DNA from: Youngiibacter multivorans
GTDB taxonomy: Bacteria; Bacillota; Clostridia; Clostridiales; Clostridiaceae
DNA: 64,000 bases
NCBI RefSeq assembly: GCF_017873395.1
Contig: NZ_JAGGKC010000021.1
Location: 5,413 to 69,412 of the forward strand
Direction: 5' to 3'
A program made the position numbers and the translations under genes. Positions 8,126 through 16,345 of this stretch are shown here, piece by piece; positions within the stretch are counted from its first letter, which is position 1; the number at the start of each line of letters is the position of its first letter. The notes under the pieces were generated by a model. The model saw only the letters and a program-made list of their open reading frames with translations, was not told the DNA's origin and ran no database searches.

Positions 8126-8767
8126 ATGAAAATGTTCAACGAAGAATTGAGAAGCCAGCTAAAGGAGGTCTTTAATGACCTCGGAGGTGATGTTACAATC
8201 GCCCTGTTCACAAAGGAAGGCGAATGCTACAGCTGTGAAGAAACCACAGGCTACATGGAGGAGATAGAGGAGCTAAGCGACCTCATACACCTAAAGAAGT
8301 TTGACCTTGACAAGAATTCCGAGCTTGCCAGGGAATACAATGTCACCATGGTTCCAAGCATAGTCCTTCTCAATAAGGATGGAAAGTACGAGGGTGTTAA
8401 GTTCAATGGAATCCCAGCTGGACATGAGATAAACTCATTCATCCCTGCCCTGCTTGAAGTATCCGGAAGGACTTCGGAGCTTCCTAAGGACCTTGAAGAA
8501 AGGATAAGGAAGATCGACAAGCCTACCAATATCAAGGTTTTCGTCACTTTAAGCTGCCCTCACTGCGCAGGAGCAGTACAGAAGGCTCATAAGATGGCAC
8601 TCATGAATCCATTTATCGATGCTGAGATGGTCGAGGCTGAGACATTCTCTGACCTTTCAAACAAGTTCAACGTATCTGGTGTTCCGAAGATAGTCATCAA
8701 CGATAAGCATGAGCTTCTCGGAAACCAGCCCATACAGGCATTCCTTGCTGAAATGGAGAGAGTTTAG
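8126..8767 (+). CDS. Protein disulfide oxidoreductase with two thioredoxin folds (glutaredoxin-like/AhpF-N type)
   Basis: 213 residues. The first thioredoxin-like half carries ECYSCEET in place of a classic CPxC, and the second carries SCPHCAGAV, a typical active-site CxxC. YNVTMVPSIVLL and FNVSGVPKIVIN supply the cis-Pro loop of each half. This layout matches the PDO family and the N-terminal region of AhpF. Several in-frame ATGs are clustered; the ATG at 8126 lies 8 bases from GGAGG and is preferred over 8111, which precedes that site. It should be reduced by the thioredoxin reductase encoded just upstream. Confidence 0.82.
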   Translation: MKMFNEELRSQLKEVFNDLGGDVTIALFTKEGECYSCEETTGYMEEIEELSDLIHLKKFDLDKNSELAREYNVTMVPSIVLLNKDGKYEGVKFNGIPAGHEINSFIPALLEVSGRTSELPKDLEERIRKIDKPTNIKVFVTLSCPHCAGAVQKAHKMALMNPFIDAEMVEAETFSDLSNKFNVSGVPKIVINDKHELLGNQPIQAFLAEMERV

Positions 8768-8787
8768 ACTCTGCCGGAATAAGCAAA

Positions 8788-8825
8788 AAAGGTCAGGATC
8801 AGGCAGATGCCTTTTCCTGGCCTTT
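8788..8825. terminator. Bidirectional terminator between convergent genes
   Basis: AAAGGTCAGGA (8788-8798) pairs with TCCTGGCCTTT (8815-8825). On the minus strand six T follow; on the plus strand a weaker ACTGTTTAATT follows. It serves the disulfide oxidoreductase and the convergent M20 peptidase gene. Confidence 0.7.
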
Positions 8826-8874
8826 ACTGTTTAATTGGGTCTATGAATGAAACGACCAGTTTTCCTGAATTTCT

Positions 8875-10059
8875 TCACTTATCTTCTGACAGGAAGTCCA
8901 GTGCAATCTGTGCCAGTCCCTTGGAAAGAAGCTTCATGTTCGAATCATCGAACGAGAAATAGGGATTGTGGTGAAGGACCGGATCTGCTTCATCCTTAGC
9001 AATGCCTATGAATGCGTAGGCGGAAGGAACATGCTGGCCAAGGTAGGCGAAATCCTCACCGCCCATTGACTGAATCTGGTTGTCAGATACGTTTTCGTTG
9101 TCCGCATGCTTTTTGAATGATTCCCTTGCAAGGTGTGCCATGTCATGATCGTTTATGAGGACAGGGAACCTTTTGCCATATGTGAAGCTGGCTGTTGCTC
9201 CCATTGACTCGGCAATACCGGTTGCAAGCTTCTCAAGTTCCCTAGGAATCCTCTTTCTCGTTTCTTCGTCAAGAGTGCGTATGGTACCCTTCATCACCAC
9301 CTTATCAGGTATGACGTTATGTGCTTCACCGCCGTTTATACTGCAGACGGAAACCACTGCCGGAACAAGTGGATCAACTCTCCTGCCCACCATATTGTGA
9401 AAGGCCGAAATTACGGCAGCTGACACCGCTATAGGGTCAATTGTGAGGTGAGGCTGAGCGCCATGTCCCCCTTTGCCTTTTATGACAAGGTCGAACACAT
9501 CAGGCGAAGCCATGATGGGTCCGCCGGAAACAGCTACCTTTCCTTCCTTCATCAGTCCCCACAGGTGGCATCCAAACGCTGCATCCACCTTCGGCGATTC
9601 AAGGATGCCTTCCTCTATCATCGGCATAGCTCCACCATCCTCTTCTTCAGCTGGCTGGAACATGAACTTGACGCATCCGTCAAATGAATCCCTAAGCTCA
9701 GACAGAATCATGGCAGCACCAAGAAGTCCTGCGGTATGTGCATCATGACCGCAAGCGTGCATCTTCCCCTTTACCTTGGACCTATACGGAACATCAGCCA
9801 TCTCATCAACGGGCAATGCATCCATGTCCGCCCGAAGCAGCACTGTCCTTCCTGGTCCTCTGCCATGGAGCACTCCAAGTACACCGGTTTTCGCAATCCC
9901 TGTCCTTGTCTCTATTCCAAGCTTTCTGAGGGTCTCTGCAACGAGTGCAGACGTCTTCACCTCTTCAAATGCGATCTCAGGCTCCATGTGTATGCTGTGC
10001 CGTATGGACACTATCTCGTCATAATTTTTTTCAAGTATCTCCGATATCCTCTTTGACAG
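8875..10059 (-). CDS. M20 family amidohydrolase (N-acyl-amino acid / hippurate hydrolase type)
   Basis: About 394 residues, normal for M20D enzymes. RADMDALP and GKMHACGHDAHTAGLLGAA hold metal ligands, FMFQPAEEEDGGA holds the catalytic and metal-binding glutamates, and the lid region contains GKGGHGAQPHLTIDP. The C-terminal MGGEDFAYLGQHVP is the final ligand motif. It should cleave an N-acyl group from an amino acid in the cytoplasm. Start choice is difficult: the strong AGGGAGGGG at 10065-10073 is 5 bases from an in-frame CTG at 10057-10059, while the upstream TTGs at 10083 and 10077 lack a site. A CTG start is therefore proposed. It is the only gene of its unit. Confidence 0.85.
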   Translation of the reverse strand: MSKRISEILEKNYDEIVSIRHSIHMEPEIAFEEVKTSALVAETLRKLGIETRTGIAKTGVLGVLHGRGPGRTVLLRADMDALPVDEMADVPYRSKVKGKMHACGHDAHTAGLLGAAMILSELRDSFDGCVKFMFQPAEEEDGGAMPMIEEGILESPKVDAAFGCHLWGLMKEGKVAVSGGPIMASPDVFDLVIKGKGGHGAQPHLTIDPIAVSAAVISAFHNMVGRRVDPLVPAVVSVCSINGGEAHNVIPDKVVMKGTIRTLDEETRKRIPRELEKLATGIAESMGATASFTYGKRFPVLINDHDMAHLARESFKKHADNENVSDNQIQSMGGEDFAYLGQHVPSAYAFIGIAKDEADPVLHHNPYFSFDDSNMKLLSKGLAQIALDFLSEDK

Positions 10060-10136
10060 ATATACCCCTCCCTTCAAATTCAATTACACTGATTATATAT
10101 CCTTTAGGGCAGTCACTTCAATCACCATACAAGAAA

Positions 10137-10159
10137 GAATCCGGGCATCGCCCGGATTC
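10137..10159 (-). terminator. Terminator after the MoaD-like gene
   Basis: GAATCCGGGC and GCCCGGATTC are perfectly complementary with a 3-base loop. On the minus strand TTTCTTG follows. It lies 11 bases beyond the MoaD-like stop. Confidence 0.8.
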
Positions 10160-10170
10160 TCATATTGTCT

Positions 10171-10395
10171 TCAGCCCCCGCCTACTGGCGGGAAAACTGA
10201 AAGCGTGTCCTTATCCTCAGGAAAATCATCAAGAGATGCATCCCTTCCGTTTCTAAGCAGTATTGCCACATCCTCCTCCATGATTCCCATGGAGCCGAGT
10301 ATTGTACGGATGGATTCACCCTCCGACACCTCAAGGTTAAGAATCTTACCCCTGTTTTCACGCAGTGTGGCGAACAGCCTTATCGTAAGGTCCAA
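10171..10395 (-). CDS. MoaD/ThiS family ubiquitin-like sulfur carrier
   Basis: 74 residues ending in FPPVGGG, so the C-terminal Gly-Gly used for thiocarboxylation is present. MDLTIRLFATLRENRG is the usual first strand of MoaD-like beta-grasp proteins. It starts 10 bases after the stop of the aldehyde:ferredoxin oxidoreductase gene. Small MoaD-like proteins are commonly next to tungsten/molybdenum oxidoreductases, where they would supply the dithiolene sulfur of the pterin cofactor. The role in cofactor assembly for the adjacent enzyme is inferred from position. Confidence 0.85.
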   Translation of the reverse strand: MDLTIRLFATLRENRGKILNLEVSEGESIRTILGSMGIMEEDVAILLRNGRDASLDDFPEDKDTLSVFPPVGGG

Positions 10396-10405
10396 TGGTT
10401 CCTCC

Positions 10406-12211
10406 TTACTTCAGTCCAAGTGCTGAAAGCTTGTCTTCCGATGGAACTCCAGCCTCCGACCAGCCTCTGACCTTGTAGTACTCAGGAAGAGTCTCATTAA
10501 GCTTGGTTACCCAGCCCTTTGATGGTCCTTCAACAATCGGCTCCTCAAGAAGTCTCTTTGGAAGTGTATCCTCTGATGCAGCTATGCCTGCCTTCATGTT
10601 CCATACTCTCTCAAGATTCCATACTCTCTCTCCAGCCTCGATGAACTCAGTTCCTGTGTATGTTGAGCCGGTGATCGCGTTTATGAGGTCAGCATAGTCG
10701 TCTGCACCCATAGCAAAGGATGTGAACAGGCAAAGTCCTGATGAATCTATGGCTGCTGTGAAATCCTGGAACAGCTTGGTCCATTCTGCCTTACCTTCAA
10801 CTGAGAACCTGTCAAGCTTCTCTGGAAGTCCAAGGATCTCAGGGGAGATCATGTAGCCTCTTACGTGGCATCCGCCTCTGTTTGAGGTTGCATATGAAAT
10901 TCCGTGTCCCTGTATTCCTCTTGAGTCGTATGCAGGAAGCTCCTGCTTCTTTACTGTCATTGAATACTCTGGAACGCCGTAGCTGTCGCAAAGTCTGTAT
11001 GAGCCTTCTGCAAGCTTGATTCCGAAGCCTTCAACCGCTCCCATTCTCTTTGTCCATTCTACTATTGCGTCTGCACTTCCCCAAAGAAGCTCAGGTCCGT
11101 CGCCAAGCTCTTCCTTGGTGATGTAGCCTCTCTGATAAAGCTCCATTGCAGCGGCGATGGTTGCGCCGGCAGAAATTGTGTCAAGTCCGTACTCGTTGCA
11201 CCAGTAGTTAGCCTTTATTACGGCTGGAAGGTCCTTTACGCCGCAGTCAGAGCCGAAAGCCCATACTGTCTCGTATTCTGGTCCCTGTCCCTTTATGTCG
11301 TCAACTTCGCAGTATCTTCCGCAGCCTATCGGACATCTGAAGCATGGATCCTTTCTTGTAAGATACTTCTCAGCAAGAGTCTCTCCACTTATCTCTTCAG
11401 CAAAGGAAAACTGTGACTCCTGGAAATTCTTGGTTGGCAGTACGCCATTCTCGTTGATTATGTTTACGAGCACAGCAGTTCCGTATGCAGGAAGTCCCTG
11501 TCCGGTAACGCCGTTATCCCTGATCTTCTTGGTGCATCTTGCAAATACTTCCTTGAGCATTGCAGGATCCTTGACCTCTACCTTCTTAGATCCCTTGACA
11601 ACGATAGCCTTAAGGTTCTTCGATCCCATAACGGCACCGACTCCTGACCTGCCTGCTGCCCTTCCCTTGTCGTTCATGACTGCAGCCATGAGTGACATTC
11701 TTTCGCCTGCCGGTCCTATGCATGCTACCTTTACCTTCTCGCCATGGATTCCTTCGAGAGTATCAGTGGTATCTGCAACAAGCTTTCCCCAAAGCCCTGA
11801 AGCATCCTTTATCTCAACTTCGTCATCAACTATGTTCAGGTATACTGGCTTTTCTGATTTTCCTTCAAGGACTATCATGTCATAGCCGGCAAACTTCATC
11901 TCTGCGCCGAAGAATCCGCCTGAATTCGAGCTTGCAACCGTTCCTGTAAGAGGTGACTTGGTTATTACCATGTACCTGCCGCCGGTTGGGGTATTGGTTC
12001 CTGTAAGTGGTCCTGCAGCGAAGATAAGCTTATTCTCAGGACTGAGAGCATCTACGTTAGCATCAATCTCATCAATGAGCATCTTAGTGCCAAGTCCTCT
12101 TCCCCCAAGGAACTTAACTGCATCATCAAGATTCAGCTGCTCCTTCTTGACTGTCCCTGCGGTCAGGTCGACCCTCAGTACTGTACCCTGGTATCCGTAA
12201 TAGTTTGACAT
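10406..12211 (-). CDS. aor: Aldehyde:ferredoxin oxidoreductase (tungsten enzyme)
   Basis: 601 residues, matching characterised AORs of about 605. GGRGLGTKMLIDEID and the TGTNTPTGGRYMVITKSPLTG segment bind the bis-pterin tungsten cofactor. CFRCPIGC (near residue 285) gives three Cys ligands of the 4Fe-4S cluster, and the SGLCLFTSF Cys near the C-terminus is the fourth. The enzyme oxidises aldehydes to acids and reduces ferredoxin, or runs in reverse. The ATG at 12209-12211 has GGAGGG 5 bases upstream; a longer frame upstream is not used. A sigma-54 promoter (12248-12263) precedes it, and the neighbouring gene encodes a sigma-54 activator, so expression is probably induced by a ligand sensed by that activator. 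Confidence 0.95.
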   Translation of the reverse strand: MSNYYGYQGTVLRVDLTAGTVKKEQLNLDDAVKFLGGRGLGTKMLIDEIDANVDALSPENKLIFAAGPLTGTNTPTGGRYMVITKSPLTGTVASSNSGGFFGAEMKFAGYDMIVLEGKSEKPVYLNIVDDEVEIKDASGLWGKLVADTTDTLEGIHGEKVKVACIGPAGERMSLMAAVMNDKGRAAGRSGVGAVMGSKNLKAIVVKGSKKVEVKDPAMLKEVFARCTKKIRDNGVTGQGLPAYGTAVLVNIINENGVLPTKNFQESQFSFAEEISGETLAEKYLTRKDPCFRCPIGCGRYCEVDDIKGQGPEYETVWAFGSDCGVKDLPAVIKANYWCNEYGLDTISAGATIAAAMELYQRGYITKEELGDGPELLWGSADAIVEWTKRMGAVEGFGIKLAEGSYRLCDSYGVPEYSMTVKKQELPAYDSRGIQGHGISYATSNRGGCHVRGYMISPEILGLPEKLDRFSVEGKAEWTKLFQDFTAAIDSSGLCLFTSFAMGADDYADLINAITGSTYTGTEFIEAGERVWNLERVWNMKAGIAASEDTLPKRLLEEPIVEGPSKGWVTKLNETLPEYYKVRGWSEAGVPSEDKLSALGLK

Positions 12212-12247
12212 ACGATCCCTCCTATGGTTGTTCTGTACTAATATATA

Positions 12248-12263
12248 AGCAAGAATCATGCCA
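12248..12263 (-). promoter_or_regulatory. Sigma-54 (-24/-12) promoter of the aldehyde oxidoreductase gene
   Basis: On the minus strand TGGCATGATTCTTGCT matches the RpoN consensus TGGCAC-N5-TTGCW. The GG and GC dinucleotides are separated by exactly 10 bases. It lies 37 bases upstream of the AOR start, and the upstream neighbour encodes a sigma-54 activator. Confidence 0.8.
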
Positions 12264-12310
12264 AATATTGTCAAGCCTGAAAACGTTTGAATTGCAATGG
12301 TTTACATTTT

Positions 12311-12344
12311 GATCAAAAAACAACCGCTCCATAATGGAGCGGTT
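12311..12344 (-). terminator. Terminator of the sigma-54 activator gene
   Basis: AACCGCTCC and GGAGCGGTT (9-base perfect stem, 5-base loop) are followed on the minus strand by GTTTTTTGAT. It separates the regulator from the aor promoter. Confidence 0.88.
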
Positions 12345-12351
12345 ATGCATA

Positions 12352-14310
12352 TTATTTAGTGTTCCATTCTGGGACCTTGTCCCGAAATGATACATCGAGT
12401 CCGTAACCCTCAAGCTTTCGATATAGGGTATTCCTGCCAATCTCAAGTGATTTGGCAGCCTTTGATATGTTCCAGTCCTCATGCTCCAGCATGAAGAGTA
12501 TATGTTCCTTCTCTATTTCACCGAGGCTTGCTACCCTTCGGGATGGTCCTGAAGCTCCAGCCATCGGCAGATCTCCTCTTCCACGGTTGACCTCGAAGAT
12601 GTCCGGTGCGCTCTCCGTATTGACAACAAGCTCCACATAGTTCTCCAGTTCCCTGATATTTCCTGGCCAGTCATAATCCATCAGCCTGTCCATCTGGTCC
12701 CTTGTGAAATCAATCCTCTTCTTGTTGTGCTTCTTGGAGATTCTACCCATGAAGAAATCAAAAAGTATTGGGATATCAGACCTTCGTTCCTTGAGTGAAG
12801 GAAGCCTCAGCGGCAGTACGTTAAGCCTGTAGTAAAGGTCCTTCCTGAACGTTCCCTTCTCAACCTCATCCCTCAGTTCCCTGTTTGTCGCCGCAATGAC
12901 CCTGACGTTAACTACATTGTCATTGATGCTTCCGATCCTTGAGACAGTACCCTCCTCGATAACCCTGAGAAGCCTTGTCTGAAGGTCGATGGGCATCTCA
13001 CCTATCTCATCGAGGAACAGTGTCCCTCCGTCTGCAAGCTCAAACTTTCCTGGCATCCCCTTGGACTTTGCTCCGGTAAACGCACCCTCCTCATATCCGA
13101 ACAGCTCCGATTCGATCAGGTTCCTCGGTATGGCACCGCAATTGAGTGCAATGAACGGTTCCCTTGAACGTGTAGACCTGTTGTGTATGGATTGGGCGAA
13201 GAGTTCCTTTCCGGTTCCGCTTTCACCCATTAGAAGCACTGTTGACTTGCTGTCAGAAATCTTCTTTGCAAGGTCCAGGACCTTTACGAAATTCGGGTCC
13301 TGTCCAATTATCTTCTCAAAGGTGTATATCGCCCTTCTGCCCATGAGCTTTTCAGCGAGTTTCCTCTGTTTCCTGACTTCCTTAAGGACCATTACAATTG
13401 AATCATATTTCCCACGAGTCAGTCTGTAGATGCTTACATTGTACTGCAATCTGTTCTTCCTTGAAAATACGTCAGTATCAGCCTCGTATTCCGTACCGTC
13501 CTCGATCAGGCTCCTTCGTATGGAATCCCAGTCCCTGAGTAGCTTCCGGGCATTGATTCGCCTCATGTCGTCCTTGTCGTATCCGAACATGTCGCATGCC
13601 ATGTTGTTCGTCATGTCTATGTTTCCGCTTAAGTCCATTACAACGACTCCAACCTGGAAGGTGTCGAGTATTGCCTCATGGAACATCTGCCTTTCAGAAA
13701 GGTCGCTTTTAGACTTCTCGGATTCCATCATCTTGCTTATGGAATGGGCGGCAGCAACCACCATTCCTAATGTGTGGGAATGGACTCCATCGCTGTAGCC
13801 AGTAAGGTCCAGAGTCCCGATCAGATTTCCTTCAGGATCCCAGATTGGCGCTGCTGAGCACGTCCACCTGTGATAGACACTGACAAAATGTTCGCTTCCT
13901 GATACCTGAAGAGGAATCCGTTCTTCGATGCAGGTACCCATGGCATTTGTCCCGATGCTCCTTTCATCCATGTATGCACCTGGAACCATATGGAAAGAGA
14001 AGGCTTCAGTCAGAATGTTCTCATCACCTATTACGGAGAGTATGCACCCTTCCCTGTCTGTCAGTATCGTGAAGAAATCAGAGCCCCTTACGAACTCGTG
14101 AAGGTTGTTTATGAACGGAGCGGCGGTCAGAATGAGGCTGTTGTTTTCCTCCAGCTTCTCGAACAGCTCGCGTCCCTCAAGAATCCGCTTCGAATATACC
14201 CTGTCGCTTCCGACCTTGTATCTCCTGCATCTCTCATGGGACCTTTCGATATAGTCCTTTATTCCAGGTACTCTGGCATCAATTGTGCCATATGACTGTT
14301 CTTCCAACAA
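12352..14310 (-). CDS. Sigma-54-dependent activator of the AcoR type
   Basis: About 652 residues. An N-terminal AcoR-like GAF region (about 60-190; HRWTCSAAPIWDPEGNLIGT) is followed by a PAS domain (about 205-300), an AAA+ domain with Walker A GESGTGKE, the sigma-54 contact loop GAFTGA and Walker B GTLFLDEIGEM, and a C-terminal Fis-type helix-turn-helix (WNISKAAKSLEIGRNTLYRKL). GGAGG precedes two tandem TTG codons; TTG at 14308-14310 is 5 bases away and TTG at 14305-14307 is 8. An upstream TTG at 14325 overlaps the site. Its obvious target is the sigma-54 promoter of aor, 48 bases past its own end. AcoR homologues sense acetoin or aldehydes; the ligand here is unknown. Confidence 0.92.
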   Translation of the reverse strand: MLEEQSYGTIDARVPGIKDYIERSHERCRRYKVGSDRVYSKRILEGRELFEKLEENNSLILTAAPFINNLHEFVRGSDFFTILTDREGCILSVIGDENILTEAFSFHMVPGAYMDERSIGTNAMGTCIEERIPLQVSGSEHFVSVYHRWTCSAAPIWDPEGNLIGTLDLTGYSDGVHSHTLGMVVAAAHSISKMMESEKSKSDLSERQMFHEAILDTFQVGVVVMDLSGNIDMTNNMACDMFGYDKDDMRRINARKLLRDWDSIRRSLIEDGTEYEADTDVFSRKNRLQYNVSIYRLTRGKYDSIVMVLKEVRKQRKLAEKLMGRRAIYTFEKIIGQDPNFVKVLDLAKKISDSKSTVLLMGESGTGKELFAQSIHNRSTRSREPFIALNCGAIPRNLIESELFGYEEGAFTGAKSKGMPGKFELADGGTLFLDEIGEMPIDLQTRLLRVIEEGTVSRIGSINDNVVNVRVIAATNRELRDEVEKGTFRKDLYYRLNVLPLRLPSLKERRSDIPILFDFFMGRISKKHNKKRIDFTRDQMDRLMDYDWPGNIRELENYVELVVNTESAPDIFEVNRGRGDLPMAGASGPSRRVASLGEIEKEHILFMLEHEDWNISKAAKSLEIGRNTLYRKLEGYGLDVSFRDKVPEWNTK

Positions 14311-14331
14311 ATCCACCTCCGGCAATAGAAA

Positions 14332-14357
14332 AAACTTGAAGCATATACTCCAAGTTT
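14332..14357 (-). terminator. Probable terminator after the 89-residue hypothetical gene
   Basis: AAACTTG and CAAGTTT (14332-14338, 14351-14357) pair around a 12-base loop, and TTTCTATT follows on the minus strand. It also lies within the leader of the sigma-54 activator. Confidence 0.5.
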
Positions 14358-14386
14358 ACAGCAAATGTCTCTAACTTACAACGCAA

Positions 14387-14402
14387 ACCGTTCCATTACG
14401 GT
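14387..14402. promoter_or_regulatory. Short inverted repeat upstream of the activator gene
   Basis: ACCGT and ACGGT flank a 6-base spacer. No T run follows. It may be an operator for the activator gene or a weak hairpin. Confidence 0.25.
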
Positions 14403-14410
14403 ACAAAGAT

Positions 14411-14680
14411 TCAACCACCAGCTGTCAGGAACTTTATCCGGTAATCCTTCAGCAGGCCTTCGAAGACTTTATCATCCGCTTCAATCGTTACCTCGACCTC
14501 AGGAAACGTTATGGTTTTAAGCATATACACAGTCTGAGGGCCGATTTCCGCCATCCAGCCTTCGCCTTTGAAAAGCATGGTCCCATCAGATTCTTCCGAG
14601 GATATCCCTCCGAGCCTTGAAAAGTATTCAAGAAACTCCTGCCTTTCCTTTCCTCTCATGAGGAATGTCTTCTTAGTCAT
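14411..14680 (-). CDS. Hypothetical 89-residue protein
   Basis: Starts at ATG 14678-14680 with GGAGG six bases upstream; longer frames lack a ribosome site. The sequence (TKKTFLMRGKERQEFLEYFSRLGG..., FKGEGWMAEIGPQTVYMLKTI, VEVTIEADDKVFEGLLKDYRIKFL) looks like a compact alpha/beta fold with no cysteine or obvious catalytic residues and no membrane segment. I do not recognise the family. It starts 13 bases inside the end of the ADP-ribosylglycohydrolase gene's trailing region (that gene stops at 14694), and is the last gene of that cluster. Confidence 0.65.
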   Translation of the reverse strand: MTKKTFLMRGKERQEFLEYFSRLGGISSEESDGTMLFKGEGWMAEIGPQTVYMLKTITFPEVEVTIEADDKVFEGLLKDYRIKFLTAGG

Positions 14681-14693
14681 ATGCATCCTCCAA

Positions 14694-15746
14694 TTATAGA
14701 TAGACTGATCCTTTACCCGTCCCGTATCGTATTTTCCAGTCAGGTGTGCCAATATAGCGGTCATAAAGGTCGTCAGCAGTCCTTATCAGAACATCCTTCA
14801 GCTCCAAGGTATCTATCCAGTCATCTGGAATGACTTCAACACCATACCTGGCACCCAGAAGGTTTCCTGTTATCGCACCGGTACTGTCGCTGTCACCGTC
14901 GTGATTGACAGAAGCTGCAAGAGCTTTCCTGAAGTCACTTCCATATCGTATGGCACAGTAGGTTGAAATCGCCAGGGCTTCTTCTCCGACCCAGCCTTCT
15001 CCAATTTTTGCTATGGCATCCGCATCATTGGATTTAGAATCTGCCAGATCTATTGACAGTCTGAGCTTCGCTGCTGTTTCCAGGGAGCCATCCCACAACT
15101 CAATTACATCAATGGCTTCCTCAGCTGCTTCCCTGATACCAGAGCCAGATATTATCGAGGCAATCATGAAGGCTAATGCCCCACCGGGTAGATATCCCGA
15201 TGGATGGCCATGTGTTATCGCAGCGAATTCAACACCTTTTAGAAATGCTTCACCTTTCTCATAGAAGAGACCTGCCGGTGCAGTCCTCATGACTCCTCCG
15301 CAGCCTTTGCTCCAGTTGTGAGGAGACTGCCATGTACCCTTGATGCCTGATAACAGCGACTGCAGGCAGGTGTTCCCTGGTGCTCTCTTGTTATGGAGAT
15401 CCACATGGTCGAGCAGCCAGCCTTTCATTTCAGGCTTTAGCCTCTTTTCCCCCTGAGTGAACAGCCATCTTCCATATGCGCTGAAAACCTCATCTGAAGG
15501 TTCGCTCACTTTCCCCTGTCGTCTCAGCATCTCGCTGCAAACTATGCCTTCAGCCGTGAAAAGCGCCATCTGCGTATCATCTGAAATCAAGGCTTTTCCG
15601 CCTTTTGAAACGACAAGGTCGGTTATCCCGTCCTTCCCGTACTTCTTTTGAATCATATCACGGCTCATGAATTCAATGGGATATCCCAAAGCATCTCCTA
15701 TTGCTCCCCCCAGAAGGCATCCTCTGTAAAGGTCTCGCTCTCCCAT
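14694..15746 (-). CDS. ADP-ribosylglycohydrolase (DraG/ARH) family protein
   Basis: 350 residues. GCLLGGAIGDALGYPIEF is the N-terminal family signature, SDDTQMALFTAEG carries the first pair of Mg-binding Asp/Thr residues, and NHDGDSDSTGAITGNLLGA near residue 285 carries the second acidic cluster, so the dinuclear magnesium site appears intact. Members cleave ADP-ribose from protein side chains, nucleic acids or small molecules. It lies downstream of a P-loop NTPase and a 2H phosphodiesterase gene in the same direction, which suggests ADP-ribose or RNA-end metabolism rather than nitrogenase control; no dinitrogenase genes are nearby. Confidence 0.9.
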   Translation of the reverse strand: MGERDLYRGCLLGGAIGDALGYPIEFMSRDMIQKKYGKDGITDLVVSKGGKALISDDTQMALFTAEGIVCSEMLRRQGKVSEPSDEVFSAYGRWLFTQGEKRLKPEMKGWLLDHVDLHNKRAPGNTCLQSLLSGIKGTWQSPHNWSKGCGGVMRTAPAGLFYEKGEAFLKGVEFAAITHGHPSGYLPGGALAFMIASIISGSGIREAAEEAIDVIELWDGSLETAAKLRLSIDLADSKSNDADAIAKIGEGWVGEEALAISTYCAIRYGSDFRKALAASVNHDGDSDSTGAITGNLLGARYGVEVIPDDWIDTLELKDVLIRTADDLYDRYIGTPDWKIRYGTGKGSVYL

Positions 15747-15805
15747 ACAACCACATCCTTTCGTTATCCTTAGGATATCAGGACAGGTATACCACTAACC
15801 GGACA

Positions 15806-16345
15806 TCAGAGGAGCTTTGCAGAATGAAGCGGCAAATATTCAAGGACACCGCTGCGGCTGGTGCTCTCAAATACCGTGATCTCAGTGACTTCTGCCATCC
15901 CGATTCCTGATAGAGGAGAAACATCAACCGTATCGAGTGGCTTTTCAAGCTTTGCTTCCCTCGCAAGAGTCAGGTGAGGGGAATACGGTCTCTCCTCTTT
16001 CATGAAGCCAATCTTCCCGAATTTTTCAGAAAGCCTGTCGTACAGCTCGTAAAGCTCTTTACTGCCTTCCATTCCAAGCCAGATTATCTTCTTTCTCCCT
16101 GACGGGAACTGGCCAAGCCTTCCTATTGCAAGTGAGAAGAATTTGGTTTCAGCAGCAACCTCATCAACAGCTCTGAAGACATCACTAAGCTTAGCTTCAT
16201 CGACTTCTCCCAGGAAATTCAGCGTCAGATGAAGATTCTGCGCCCGCGTGAACCTTCCTTGGGCAATATTCCTGAGGCTTCCCTGCACCTTCATTATCGC
16301 TTCCTTTTGTCCTTCTCCGAAGTCAATCCCAATGAAGATCCTCAT
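15806..16345 (-). CDS. thpR: RNA 2',3'-cyclic phosphodiesterase (2H family, ThpR)
   Basis: 179 residues, typical for the 2'-5' RNA ligase/ThpR group. The two HxT motifs of the 2H fold are present as NLHLTLNFLGE (near residue 42) and SPHLTLAREA (near residue 125). The enzyme opens 2',3'-cyclic phosphates on RNA and, in relatives, ADP-ribose 1'',2''-cyclic phosphate. Its start overlaps the stop of the upstream NTPase gene (ATGA), so both are made from one message. The C-terminus is IPVFxxT-like (ITVFESTSRSGVLEYLPLHSA). Confidence 0.9.
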   Translation of the reverse strand: MRIFIGIDFGEGQKEAIMKVQGSLRNIAQGRFTRAQNLHLTLNFLGEVDEAKLSDVFRAVDEVAAETKFFSLAIGRLGQFPSGRKKIIWLGMEGSKELYELYDRLSEKFGKIGFMKEERPYSPHLTLAREAKLEKPLDTVDVSPLSGIGMAEVTEITVFESTSRSGVLEYLPLHSAKLL

